A DNA stretch of 64,000 bases from CAYRXM01 sp964449465 (GTDB taxonomy: Bacteria; Chloroflexota; Anaerolineae; JAFGEY01), in contig CAYVBK010000017.1 of the NCBI GenBank assembly GCA_964449465.1, forward strand, positions 1-64,000. The letters run 5' to 3'. Positions 1 to 8,194 of the stretch are shown piece after piece. The first letter of the stretch is position 1; each line of letters opens with the position of its first letter. The notes beneath the pieces were generated by a model, which did not search any database, was not told the DNA's origin, and worked only from the letters and a program-made list of their open reading frames with translations. Made by a program: the position numbers and the translations under genes.

Positions 1-54
1 ATACTCGAAATCGGATTCATTGGAAAATCGGGTAAGTTATTTTTCACTCGTTCC
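1..54. other. Window edge, no gene seen
   Basis: These bases lie downstream of the minus-strand aldo/keto reductase. I see no coding region or clear hairpin terminator here. Confidence 0.5.
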
Positions 55-1176
55 TTAACGTCCTGTCAATGCCGCATGAGCAGCCTTGAGCTGATCGCGG
101 ATGTGAATGTGCTGTGGGCATTTTTCTTCGCACTCGCCGCACTCGATACAGGCGTCGGCCTGCTTGCCGCCCACCCAACGCATGGTCGGAAAGCCGGCAT
201 AACCAGCGCGCGCCACATCCCACAGTCCATACACCTGACCCAGATTGTACATTTCAAAAATATAGGGGATATTGACCTCGTTGGGGCAGGGCATGCAGTA
301 TTTGCAGCCGGTGCAATACAGCTTGGCCAGCTCGCCCAACCGGGCCACATGGGCATTGATAGCTTGCACGTCTGGCTCGGACAGGCTGCCAGCGTCCGAC
401 GCGGTGACCAGGTTTTCCTCTACCTGCTGCATGGTGCTCATACCCGACAGGGCCACGCTGACATGGGGGTTGGCCAGCACGAAACGCAGGGCCAGTTCTG
501 GCACGCGCTCGATGCCCGGCGCGGCCTGTCGCAGCACATCAGAATCGCCGCCCAGCCGACCGCCGGCCACCGGCCCCATCACCACAATGCCGACGCCCTT
601 TTCGTGGGCATAGGCGATGCCGGCTTCCAGTTCGCGGTTGAGCAGGTTGTATTGCAGGGTGATGGACTCGACATAGCCGGTGTCAATCAGGCGCATCAGC
701 GCGGCATTGCTGTCGTGGAACGAGCAGCAGATATGTTTAATCAGCCCTTGATCCTTTGCTTTTTGCATCCAACGGCTGATGCGTGACGCGACATCTTGCT
801 CGTAATGTTCCCAATTGATGCCGTGATGATTGTAGATATCAATAAAATCAATGTCCAATCGCTGCAAGCTGTTTTCCAGGTTGCTCCACCAGGCCTTTTC
901 ATCCTGTCCGTAATCGGGATTTTTGGTCGAGACCACGATGCGCTCTCGCCAGCCCTTTAACGCCTCACCAACGACACGCTGGCTGTCTTGATTGCAATAA
1001 CCAACCGCCGTGTCCACATAATTGAGGCCGCCCTCAAAAGCGCGGTGCAACATGGGAATGGCCAGCTCGCGGTTGACCATTTGCGCGCCGTTGACCTCGA
1101 TCATAGGCAGGCGCATGGCCCCAAAACCCAACTGTGAAACGCGCAAACCTGTGCGCCCCAGTGTTCGGTAAATCAT
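55..1176 (-). CDS. Aldo/keto reductase with C-terminal 4Fe-4S ferredoxin domain
   Basis: This 373-residue protein starts at the ATG at 1176, behind a purine-rich GAGGAGGATAAGG ribosome site. The N-terminal ~270 residues are an NAD(P)H aldo/keto reductase barrel. Asp and Tyr of the tetrad lie in YVDTAVGYCNQ, Lys in VVSTKN and His in NHHGIN. The C-terminal part has cysteine groups CTGCKYCMPC and CIECGECEEKC, which should bind iron-sulphur clusters. This architecture is common in anaerobes and facultative bacteria and is thought to couple carbonyl reduction to an electron carrier. The substrate is unknown. It is monocistronic, with its own promoter, and divergent from the caspase-TIR gene. The family is certain; the physiological role is not. 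Confidence 0.93.
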   Translation of the reverse strand: MIYRTLGRTGLRVSQLGFGAMRLPMIEVNGAQMVNRELAIPMLHRAFEGGLNYVDTAVGYCNQDSQRVVGEALKGWRERIVVSTKNPDYGQDEKAWWSNLENSLQRLDIDFIDIYNHHGINWEHYEQDVASRISRWMQKAKDQGLIKHICCSFHDSNAALMRLIDTGYVESITLQYNLLNRELEAGIAYAHEKGVGIVVMGPVAGGRLGGDSDVLRQAAPGIERVPELALRFVLANPHVSVALSGMSTMQQVEENLVTASDAGSLSEPDVQAINAHVARLGELAKLYCTGCKYCMPCPNEVNIPYIFEMYNLGQVYGLWDVARAGYAGFPTMRWVGGKQADACIECGECEEKCPQHIHIRDQLKAAHAALTGR

Positions 1177-1228
1177 CCTTATCCTCCTCTTTTGCCTGGC
1201 CGGGCCTGTCCCAGCGACAATTCACCCT

Positions 1229-1257
1229 AGTATAATAGGTTCTGCCCGTCAATGCAA
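1229..1257 (-). promoter_or_regulatory. Sigma70-type promoter for the aldo/keto reductase
   Basis: On the minus strand TTGCAT (1257-1252) is followed after 17 bp by TATACT (1234-1229). It lies about 55 bp upstream of the reductase start. Predicted from consensus only. Confidence 0.55.
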
Positions 1258-1276
1258 ATGGTTGTGGACCTGGTTT

Positions 1277-1301
1277 GTTGGTTTCGACAGGCTCAACCAA
1301 C
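1277..1301. repeat. Short dispersed palindrome-ended repeat (copy 1)
   Basis: A 25-bp sequence with GTTGGTT and AACCAAC as inverted ends around TCGACAGGCTC. A near-identical 24-bp copy in the opposite orientation lies at 54381-54404. It sits between the divergent promoters. I infer a small dispersed intergenic repeat; its function is unknown. Confidence 0.6.
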
Positions 1302-1319
1302 ATTTGTGGCCTGGCCAAG

Positions 1320-1348
1320 TTGGAAGATACCTGAACATGGTATATAAT
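1320..1348 (+). promoter_or_regulatory. Promoter of the caspase-TIR / topoisomerase IB operon
   Basis: TTGGAA (1320-1325), a 17-bp spacer and a perfect TATAAT (1343-1348). The expected transcript start is near 1355, about 40 nt before the ATG at 1396. I see no other promoter before the topoisomerase, so both genes probably depend on this one. Confidence 0.7.
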
Positions 1349-1395
1349 GACGCATACCGATCACTCACTGCGACATGATCAGAAAGGAGACCCGT

Positions 1396-2667
1396 ATGCC
1401 CGGCATGGATAACGCGTTTGCATTGGTCATTGGCATTGCCAACTATCAAAACATCAACCCGCTTCCGCCGACCGTCTTGCAAGATGCCCAAGATATTTAT
1501 GACACTCTGGTGAATCCCAATTATTGCGGTTATTACCCTAACAATGTCTTGTTGCTGCGGGATGGACAGGCCACCGGCGCGGCCATAAGGCAGGCGTTGG
1601 CGCACCTGGCAGCGCAGACCAATCCCGACTCGGTGATCACCCTCTATTTGTCCAGTCACGGCGGGCGGGTCGAGTCGGGATCGTATGCCGGCGAATATAT
1701 CTTGCCGGTGGACACGGTTTACACTTCAGATGCCATGATCGCCCAGACATCCATCTCGGGCGACGAATTTACCCGGGCTTTGCAGGCCATCCAGGCGCGC
1801 AAGGTGGTGATCTTGTTCGACTGCTGTCATTCCGGCGGCATCGGTCAGCCCAAAGATGCCGTCGCCCCGACGATGAAGGGCGGCCTGCCCGACAGCTATT
1901 ACGACCGACTCAAGCAAGGGCGCGGCCGGGTGATCCTGGCCTCATCGCGCAGCACCGAGTATTCATGGGTCATGCCTGGCGCGGCCAACAGCCTGTTCAC
2001 CCAGCACCTCCTGGGCGGATTACGCGGTGGCATTGCCAGCGGCGATGGCATGATCCGCATCTTTGATGTGTTTGAATATGTTCAGCCTCAAGTGACGACG
2101 GCTCAGCCGCAGCAGCACCCCATTTTCAAAGCCGAGATCGAAGAAAATTTCCCGGTAGCCCTCTATTTGGGCGGGCGCAAGGGAGTGGTACCATCCGTTG
2201 AGCAGGTCGGAGACAAGAGCTATCGCTATGATGTGTATGTCAGCTATGCAGAGGAAAATCCCCAAGACGCCGATTGGGTGTGGGAAACGCTGCTGCCCAA
2301 ACTAGAAGCCGCCGGGCTCCAAGTGGCCATTTCGGATGATGTACGTCAGGCCGGCGTCTCGCGGGTGGTCAACATCGAGCGCGGCATCACCCAGTCCAAG
2401 CGCACGCTGCTGGTGCTATCGCCGGCTTATCTGGCCAACAACATGGCCCAGTTTGAGAACCAGATGTCACAAACTATTGCCATTGAGGAAGCGGCGGCGC
2501 GAATGATTCCGGTAATCGTCAATCCTTTTGATACCACCCTGCTGCCCAAACGCCTCGATCCCAACCTGGTCACGCCGGTTGATCTGACCCTGCCCGGCCG
2601 TCGCGCCGAGCGACAGTGGGACAAACTGGTTAGCACCCTGCAAGGGCCATTGGGACGGCTATTTTAA
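1396..2667 (+). CDS. Caspase-like protease (C14/metacaspase) fused to a TIR domain
   Basis: A 423-residue protein. The ATG at 1396 has an AAGGAG site six bases upstream; upstream in-frame codons lack one. Residues ~1-250 are a caspase/metacaspase domain with both catalytic motifs: His88 in YLSSHGG and Cys144 in FDCCHSGG. Residues ~277-420 form a TIR domain beginning YDVYVSYAEEN. Glu354 in AQFENQ aligns with the catalytic glutamate of NAD-cleaving TIR domains, although the usual nearby Trp is Met. In known families TIR domains sense or make nucleotide signals and caspase-like domains cleave proteins, often causing cell death in phage defence. No signal peptide or membrane segment is visible, so it should be cytosolic. 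The next gene begins 20 bp downstream. The domain calls are firm; the immune role is inferred. Confidence 0.9.
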   Translation: MPGMDNAFALVIGIANYQNINPLPPTVLQDAQDIYDTLVNPNYCGYYPNNVLLLRDGQATGAAIRQALAHLAAQTNPDSVITLYLSSHGGRVESGSYAGEYILPVDTVYTSDAMIAQTSISGDEFTRALQAIQARKVVILFDCCHSGGIGQPKDAVAPTMKGGLPDSYYDRLKQGRGRVILASSRSTEYSWVMPGAANSLFTQHLLGGLRGGIASGDGMIRIFDVFEYVQPQVTTAQPQQHPIFKAEIEENFPVALYLGGRKGVVPSVEQVGDKSYRYDVYVSYAEENPQDADWVWETLLPKLEAAGLQVAISDDVRQAGVSRVVNIERGITQSKRTLLVLSPAYLANNMAQFENQMSQTIAIEEAAARMIPVIVNPFDTTLLPKRLDPNLVTPVDLTLPGRRAERQWDKLVSTLQGPLGRLF

Positions 2668-2687
2668 TTAAAGGAGCATAACAATAC

Positions 2688-4424
2688 TTGTTAACACAAC
2701 TCATTCACAATGGCGTCATCGTCCCCGAATCGCCGCCCTACATGGGCCTGGTGATCTGGGTGCGTGGCAATCCCATTCAACTCACCCCCCGACAAGAAGA
2801 AATGGCTCTGGCCTGGGTGAAAAAGTTGCACACTGATTATGTTCAAGACGCAGTGTTTGCGCAAAACTTTATGGCCGATTTCAGCGCGGCGCTGGGCGTC
2901 GAGCCACCCCTGGCAGCGCCGGAAATAGACTTTTCGCAGGTCATTCGCGTGGTTGAGGTGGAAAAGCAGGCCAAAGAGTCGCTGACGCCCCAAGAGCGCA
3001 AAATTCAGGCCGCCGCCCGCAAAGCCATCCGCGATGAGCTAAAGGAAAGGTTCGGCCATGCCATTGTCAACGACGAGCGTATGGAACTGGGCGGCTATAT
3101 GGTTGAGCCGGGCGGCATTTTTATGGGGCGAGGACAGCATCCCCTGCGCGGGCGGTGGAAGGCCGGCGCAGGACAGGCCGACATTACCCTCAACCTTAGC
3201 CCCGATGCGCCGCGTCCAGATGGAAACTGGCGCGAGATCATCTGGCAGCCCGAATCGTTGTGGATTGCCCGCTGGGAAGACAAGCTGTCGGGCAAGCTCA
3301 AATACCTCTGGCTGAGCGACACCACCTCGGTCAAACAGCAGCGCGAGGCGGCCAAATTCGACAAAGCCACCTTGCTGCACACTCACCTGCAAGCCATCCG
3401 CCGACAGATTCAGGCCGGTTTGCAGGATGCCGAGCCGCGCCATCGCATGGTGGCGATGGCTTGCTATCTGATTGATGCGCTGTGTATGCGCGTGGGCGAC
3501 GAAAAAGACGCCGACGAAGCCGATACGGTGGGCGCCACCACCCTGCGCCCGGAGCATGTCACCCTGCGTCCTGATAGAGTGGCCGAATTTCACTTTTTGG
3601 GCAAAGATTCGGTGGAATGGCACAAAGAGCTGCCGCTGCCGCCGCTGGTGTATCAGACCATGCAAGAGTTGATTCAAAATGCCCGGCCATCCAGCGCGGC
3701 CGGCGACGATCAAGAATGGCACCCCACCCGCGATTTGCCGCAATTGTTCCCCGATGTCAGCAGTCGCGATGTCAATACCTTTTTGTCGCGCATCCAAAAG
3801 GGACTGTCGGCCAAAGTGTTCCGCACCCATCACGCCACCATGGCCGTGCAAAACAGCCTGGACGAATCGGGGGTGACGGCTGACGATCCCGAATACAAAA
3901 AATGGCTGGCCGTCGTCAAGGCCAACCTGGCCGCGGCCATTTTGTGCAATCACACCAAAAAGGCCTCAGCCAACTGGGAAGAGCGCAAGGCTGCTTTTCA
4001 AGAGCGGCAAAGCAAGGCACAGGCCAAACTGGAAGAGTATCTGACTCAACGCGCTGAACTGGAAACCATGTTGGCGCAGGTGCAAAACCAGGCGGATGCA
4101 GCGCTGCAAGCCGAAGCAAACGAAACCAAACGTACCCGCCTTCAGGCGCGCTATGACCGGCAGATACAAAAATTGCAGCAGCAGACTGCGACTTTGTGGG
4201 AACGGGTACAGCGAGCCGAAGCAGCGGTGGGCAAAATCGAGGCACAGATGGCTGTGGCGTCGGAAAACCGTTCGTGGAACCTGGGCACCAGCCTCAAGTC
4301 GTACATTGACCCGCGCATATATCACCATTGGGGCAAAGAGGTAGGCTATGATGTCATTGGCACCTATTATCCCACCACGCTGCGCCGCAAATTTGCCTGG
4401 GTGCAAGAGGATGAGGACGAATAA
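2688..4424 (+). CDS. Eukaryotic-type DNA topoisomerase IB, full core, linker and catalytic Tyr
   Basis: A 578-residue protein starting at TTG 2688, behind AAGGAG at 2671-2676. It aligns by eye with human TOP1 from the cap/core to the C terminus, including a cap (LTPRQEEMALAWVKKLH) and the hinge motif MVEPGGIFMGRGQHP. All five active-site residues are present: Arg268 (CMRVGDEK), Lys306 (FLGKDS), Arg379 (KVFRTHHAT), His422 (LCNHTK) and Tyr539 (LGTSLKSYIDPRI). Residues ~430-520 are a charged helical linker like the coiled-coil linker of TOP1. Only the disordered eukaryotic N-terminal extension is missing. Usual bacterial IB enzymes are short and poxvirus-like without this cap and linker, so this form is unexpected. 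It should nick and relax DNA through a 3'-phosphotyrosine. Horizontal origin is likely. Confidence 0.93.
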   Translation: MLTQLIHNGVIVPESPPYMGLVIWVRGNPIQLTPRQEEMALAWVKKLHTDYVQDAVFAQNFMADFSAALGVEPPLAAPEIDFSQVIRVVEVEKQAKESLTPQERKIQAAARKAIRDELKERFGHAIVNDERMELGGYMVEPGGIFMGRGQHPLRGRWKAGAGQADITLNLSPDAPRPDGNWREIIWQPESLWIARWEDKLSGKLKYLWLSDTTSVKQQREAAKFDKATLLHTHLQAIRRQIQAGLQDAEPRHRMVAMACYLIDALCMRVGDEKDADEADTVGATTLRPEHVTLRPDRVAEFHFLGKDSVEWHKELPLPPLVYQTMQELIQNARPSSAAGDDQEWHPTRDLPQLFPDVSSRDVNTFLSRIQKGLSAKVFRTHHATMAVQNSLDESGVTADDPEYKKWLAVVKANLAAAILCNHTKKASANWEERKAAFQERQSKAQAKLEEYLTQRAELETMLAQVQNQADAALQAEANETKRTRLQARYDRQIQKLQQQTATLWERVQRAEAAVGKIEAQMAVASENRSWNLGTSLKSYIDPRIYHHWGKEVGYDVIGTYYPTTLRRKFAWVQEDEDE

Positions 4425-4733
4425 GCTCCGGCGGTAAACGACCATATCGGCTTGCGGCCACGCCCTGGAGGAAAAAGAATCGCGCCGACGGTCCCCCCGT
4501 CAGCACGAGAGAACCCGACATTGGCAGAGTGACTGGAAGTAGGGCGTTGCGCTTTGCCTGCCTATCAGCCCTTCTTGCAATCGGTTTGGCCCCTCTTGCG
4601 AATGGATTGGGATGACTGACCGTCTTGCAGCCGCCCTCAATCATTTTTTGTGCTGCGTCGGGGCCTCGCGCTCTGCACCTGCCAGCACGCGCTGATTACA
4701 CGGCAAGTGACTCAGCCAGGTCATGATTCCTTT
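4425..4733. other. Intergenic stretch with no gene
   Basis: This stretch lies between the topoisomerase and the murE promoter. Open frames here are short and do not resemble proteins. A small GACGG/CCGTC inverted repeat at 4487-4501 is the only structure noticed. No tRNA-like cloverleaf was seen. Confidence 0.5.
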
Positions 4734-4762
4734 TTGTCACTCACCTGTGGATAGAGTATAAT
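4734..4762 (+). promoter_or_regulatory. Consensus promoter of the murE-like gene
   Basis: TTGTCA (4734-4739), a 17-bp spacer and TATAAT (4757-4762). A start site near 4769 leaves little leader before an ATG at 4777, supporting initiation at 4798. Confidence 0.75.
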
Positions 4763-4797
4763 GCAAACATCAGCGCATGAACAAACAGGAGCATGTC

Positions 4798-6393
4798 ATG
4801 AATCCGATCCATCATCCCCTGAGTGACCTTTTGGCCGGCCTGCCTGGCTATACCCTGACCGGTTCGCCTCACATAGACATTGCCGGCCTGACTTTTGATT
4901 CACGATTGGTACAGACCGGCTTTATGTTTGTGGCCGTGCCGGGCCAGCAGAACGATGGGCATCGTTTTATTCCTCAGGCTATCGAGCGCGGCGCCGCGGC
5001 CCTGGTCGGTGAAAAGCCGGCCTTCGAGTTGACCCTGCCGCCCGATGTGGCCTATGTACAGACGCCCGACAGTCGGCAAGCATTGGCGCATCTGGCGGCG
5101 GCCTGGTATGGACACCCCGGCCGTCGGATGACGATGATCGGCGTGACCGGCACCGATGGCAAGACCACGACGGTCAATCTGATCCAATCTATTTTGGCGG
5201 CAGCCGGGCGGCGTACCGGTATGATCAGCACAGTCAATGCCTTGATCGGCGACCGTTATTATGACACCGGCCTGCACGTCACCACCCCCGACGCCCTCCA
5301 GGTGCAAAACTGGCTGGCGCAGATGGTCGCCGCCGATACTGAAATAGCCGTTCTGGAAGCCACCTCGCACGGCCTGGCACAGCACCGTGTCACCGCGGCC
5401 GAGTTTGATGTGGCCGTCGTGACCAACATCACCCACGAACACCTGGACTATCACGGTTCGTGGGAACAGTATTGCTATGATAAATCGCGGCTGTTCAGGA
5501 TGCTGTCTGAATCTGCACGCAAGCCGGGCGTCCCCAAAGCAGCCATCCTCAATGTGGATGATCTGTCGTGGCCGCATCTGTCGCCCATCCCGGCTGACCG
5601 GCAGTGGCGTTACGGGCTGCAAAATCCGGCCGATGTGACGGCCGCCGATCTGGACATTGTGGATGGATTGCGGCAGTTTACCGCCCGCACTCAGATCGGC
5701 TGCTTTCCGGTGCGCAGCTATTTGACCGAGCATTTCAATGTGTACAATATGCTGGCGGCCGTCTCGGCCGCGCTGGCTCTAGATGTGCCGGTTGAGGCCA
5801 TTCAACAGGGCATTTATGCCATGCGCGGCATCATCGGGCGGATGGAGCGGCTGGACGAAGGCCAGGATTTTACCGCCATTGTAGACTTTGCCCATACACC
5901 CAACGGTCTACAGCGCGCCCTGGAAAGCCTGCGTCCACAAACACCGGGGCGGTTGATCGTCGTGTTTGGCTCGGCCGGCCTGCGCGATGTGTACAAGCGC
6001 GAGATGATGGGTCGGGTGGCCGGGCGGCTGGCCGACGTGATCGTGATCACCGCCGAAGACCCACGCACCGAAGACCTGAATGGCATCATCGCCCAGATTG
6101 CGCAGGGCTGTCAGGCCGAAGGAGCACGCCCGGCCGGGGATGAGCCGTCCAACCATTACACCTGTTATTATTGTGTGCCAGACCGTCCGCAGGCCATCGC
6201 CCTGGCCGTCAACCTGGCCCGGCGCGGCGATACGGTGGTGACGTGCGGCAAGGCGCACGAAAAGTCCATGTGTTTTGGCACCATCGAGTATCCGTGGAAC
6301 GAGCATCAGGCATTGCGCGCCGCGCTGCTGGCCCGGCTGGGCAGGCCCGGCGAGGTGAGCGCGCCGCGCCTGCCCACATCGGAATCTCTGTGA
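4798..6393 (+). CDS. murE: MurE-like UDP-N-acetylmuramyl-tripeptide synthetase (Mur ligase)
   Basis: A 531-residue Mur ligase. The ATG at 4798 has AGGAG at 4787-4791; the upstream in-frame ATG at 4777 has no ribosome site and lies too close to the promoter. The three Mur ligase parts are visible: an N-terminal UDP-binding part, the ATP loop GVTGTDGKTT and a C-terminal domain with ITAEDPRTED. MurE adds the third residue of the peptidoglycan stem. The DNPR motif of diaminopimelate-adding enzymes reads EDPR here, so the amino acid used cannot be assigned. No other mur genes are nearby. The next gene starts inside the stop codon, so the two are translationally coupled. Confidence 0.85.
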   Translation: MNPIHHPLSDLLAGLPGYTLTGSPHIDIAGLTFDSRLVQTGFMFVAVPGQQNDGHRFIPQAIERGAAALVGEKPAFELTLPPDVAYVQTPDSRQALAHLAAAWYGHPGRRMTMIGVTGTDGKTTTVNLIQSILAAAGRRTGMISTVNALIGDRYYDTGLHVTTPDALQVQNWLAQMVAADTEIAVLEATSHGLAQHRVTAAEFDVAVVTNITHEHLDYHGSWEQYCYDKSRLFRMLSESARKPGVPKAAILNVDDLSWPHLSPIPADRQWRYGLQNPADVTAADLDIVDGLRQFTARTQIGCFPVRSYLTEHFNVYNMLAAVSAALALDVPVEAIQQGIYAMRGIIGRMERLDEGQDFTAIVDFAHTPNGLQRALESLRPQTPGRLIVVFGSAGLRDVYKREMMGRVAGRLADVIVITAEDPRTEDLNGIIAQIAQGCQAEGARPAGDEPSNHYTCYYCVPDRPQAIALAVNLARRGDTVVTCGKAHEKSMCFGTIEYPWNEHQALRAALLARLGRPGEVSAPRLPTSESL

Positions 6394-7733
6394 GCGATTC
6401 TGTTGTCATTCAGCCTCCATTGACCTTGTGTCTGCGCTGCGGACAGTACAACCATCCGGCAGCGACGCAGTGCCTGTTCTGTCGCGCCCCGCTGCTCCCT
6501 CCGTCGGCGGATGATCGCCCCTGCCCACGCTGTGGACAGCTTGTGCCGACCGAGGCTCGCCGCTGCGCCCGCTGTGACGCCGGTTTGTCGTTTGCGCCGC
6601 CGCCGGTCGTTCAAACCGCGCCGCACGGCCTAGCGGCCTGGGGTTATGGCCTGTTGATCGGCCTGGGCGGGCTGATCACATTGATGGGGCTGGGGCTGCT
6701 GGCCTGGACACAATGGATTCAGCAAAATCCCACCCAGTCTGCCGCAGCCCTGTCTCTAATTCTGACTGGCCTGGCCCTGTTTCGTCAGAGCGAGCGCGCC
6801 TTTCAGCCCGCACGCTGGCAGCCCATGTCGCTGTGGCCGATGTGGTTCTGGCCGGCCGCCTGGTTGTTGGTTTGGGGTGTCGGCGGCATGGTGATGACCT
6901 TTTGGCGCGGCATCATCTTGTTGGCCCTGCCGCCGCTGTTGGTCGTCGCCGCGCTGATCCCCTCATTTTTATTTGTGCGGGCGACGCTGGGCGGGCTTCG
7001 GCGACGTGGCACCGCGGCCACGTTAGCACCCCGGCACGTGGTATACCTCTGTGCCGCCTCGTCGTCCTGGATGTCTGTTGGCCTGGCTTTGGTTCTGGAA
7101 AGCATCCTCACCGGCGTGATTTTGGCCGCACTGCTGTTGTTTGTCTATTTCACCCGCGACCATGACACCTTTCAGCAACTGATCCAGGCAGCGCGCAATA
7201 TGACCATTCTCGACCAACTTGAGCGCATGATCGCCGTATCGCCGCCGGCGCTGGCAGCCCTGGTCAGCCTGATGGTGATCGGCGTGCCGCTGATCGAAGA
7301 AGTGGTCAAAGGCCTGCCGCTGCTCTGGTGGGGGCGGCGGGTAGCCGACCAACGCACCGCCATCTTGCTGGGCGTGGCCTGCGGAGCCGGCTTTGCTTTT
7401 GCCGAAAACGTGGGCTATATCGGCATGCTGGCTGAGAGCTGGTGGATGATCTTGTGGTTTCGCGCTGCGGCGGCAGTGATGCACGGCGCTGCCAGTGGTT
7501 TTGTCGGAAGAGGCTGGTATCATATCCGACAACGACATAGGCGCGCCGCCTGGGCCGATTTTGGCCGGGCGGTAGCCATTCACGTTGGCTGGAACGCCCT
7601 GGCTTTGCTGGTGGGCTGGTTTGGCTATCGCGGCCAATCCGAGGGGATGTTGCTGACCATCGTGGCCGGACTGCTGCCCCTGGCCGTGCTGTTTACCATT
7701 CTGGCCTGGCGCGGCTTTTGGGTCAGTGAATAA
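6390..7733 (+). CDS. Zinc-ribbon PrsW-family intramembrane metalloprotease
   Basis: A 447-residue protein. The GTG at 6390 overlaps the murE-like stop (GTGA). Two zinc ribbons come first: CLRCGQYN...CLFC and CPRCGQ...CARC, within residues ~10-65. About eight to nine hydrophobic segments follow. The protease signature of the PrsW/CPBP group is complete: EEVVKG, FAENVGYI, MHGAASG and HVGWN supply the Glu, Glu-Asn and His residues for metal binding. PrsW in Bacillus starts anti-sigma-factor cleavage. Here the soluble zinc ribbons may recruit a substrate. The coupling to a peptidoglycan ligase suggests an envelope function. The family call is confident; the substrate is unknown. Confidence 0.88.
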   Translation: MSDSVVIQPPLTLCLRCGQYNHPAATQCLFCRAPLLPPSADDRPCPRCGQLVPTEARRCARCDAGLSFAPPPVVQTAPHGLAAWGYGLLIGLGGLITLMGLGLLAWTQWIQQNPTQSAAALSLILTGLALFRQSERAFQPARWQPMSLWPMWFWPAAWLLVWGVGGMVMTFWRGIILLALPPLLVVAALIPSFLFVRATLGGLRRRGTAATLAPRHVVYLCAASSSWMSVGLALVLESILTGVILAALLLFVYFTRDHDTFQQLIQAARNMTILDQLERMIAVSPPALAALVSLMVIGVPLIEEVVKGLPLLWWGRRVADQRTAILLGVACGAGFAFAENVGYIGMLAESWWMILWFRAAAAVMHGAASGFVGRGWYHIRQRHRRAAWADFGRAVAIHVGWNALALLVGWFGYRGQSEGMLLTIVAGLLPLAVLFTILAWRGFWVSE

Positions 7734-7757
7734 TTTCTTTTCGCCTCTGCAAGTTTG

Positions 7758-7766
7758 TGGTATAAT
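7758..7766 (+). promoter_or_regulatory. Extended -10 promoter
   Basis: TGG followed by TATAAT (7761-7766) forms an extended -10; no good -35 is seen at normal spacing. It would give a leader of ~185 nt before the small gene at 7958. The leader holds no structure I can name. Confidence 0.55.
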
Positions 7767-7957
7767 ACGGTAAGAGTCCACCGAAAAGAGTGAACAAGCT
7801 GAAATACGCGTAACGTCAAATATCTTGGGCTTTGCTCTTTATGCTTAACAGGCGCAAGAACAATGTCATATCAGGCGATTTGACGGGCAAACGGCCTTTT
7901 TTCAGCAAAGCCTTAATTCTGATTCCAAATTGGATCATCACTTGTCGAGGGGGCACT

Positions 7958-8194
7958 ATGAAATTGATCAATAAACTGACCACACTGGTCAATGCGATGA
8001 CTCGTGGCACAGCACCCTCAAACCAGCCGCAAAGCACATCTCTGCCTGTGACCCACCCGTCTGAAGCGCCGGGCGAAGCTGCTACAACCGGCAGCGGCAG
8101 TCAGCAAGCGCGCCCGGTGATCAACCGAGAACTGGAACAAGAGCGCGTCGCCGACCTGCTGCGGCGAGAACAAAAGGAGGTTCGTCGTGACTAG
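7958..8194 (+). CDS. Small hypothetical hydrophilic protein
   Basis: A 78-residue protein. The ATG at 7958 follows the purine-rich GAGGGGG. The first ~15 residues (MKLINKLTTLVNAMTRG) could form an amphipathic helix. The centre is Ser/Pro/Gly/Thr-rich and probably disordered. The C terminus is a charged helix (LEQERVADLLRREQKEVRRD). I do not recognise a family. Its stop overlaps the start of the zinc-ribbon TPR gene by 8 bp, so the two are probably coupled and may interact. Confidence 0.6.
   Translation: MKLINKLTTLVNAMTRGTAPSNQPQSTSLPVTHPSEAPGEAATTGSGSQQARPVINRELEQERVADLLRREQKEVRRD

Noticed and set aside
76..786. A 236-codon open frame opposite the aldo/keto reductase
   Set aside because: Shadow of the reductase frame; no motif and no ribosome site.
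4425..4776. tRNA gene
   Set aside because: No cloverleaf with T-loop or anticodon arm could be drawn.
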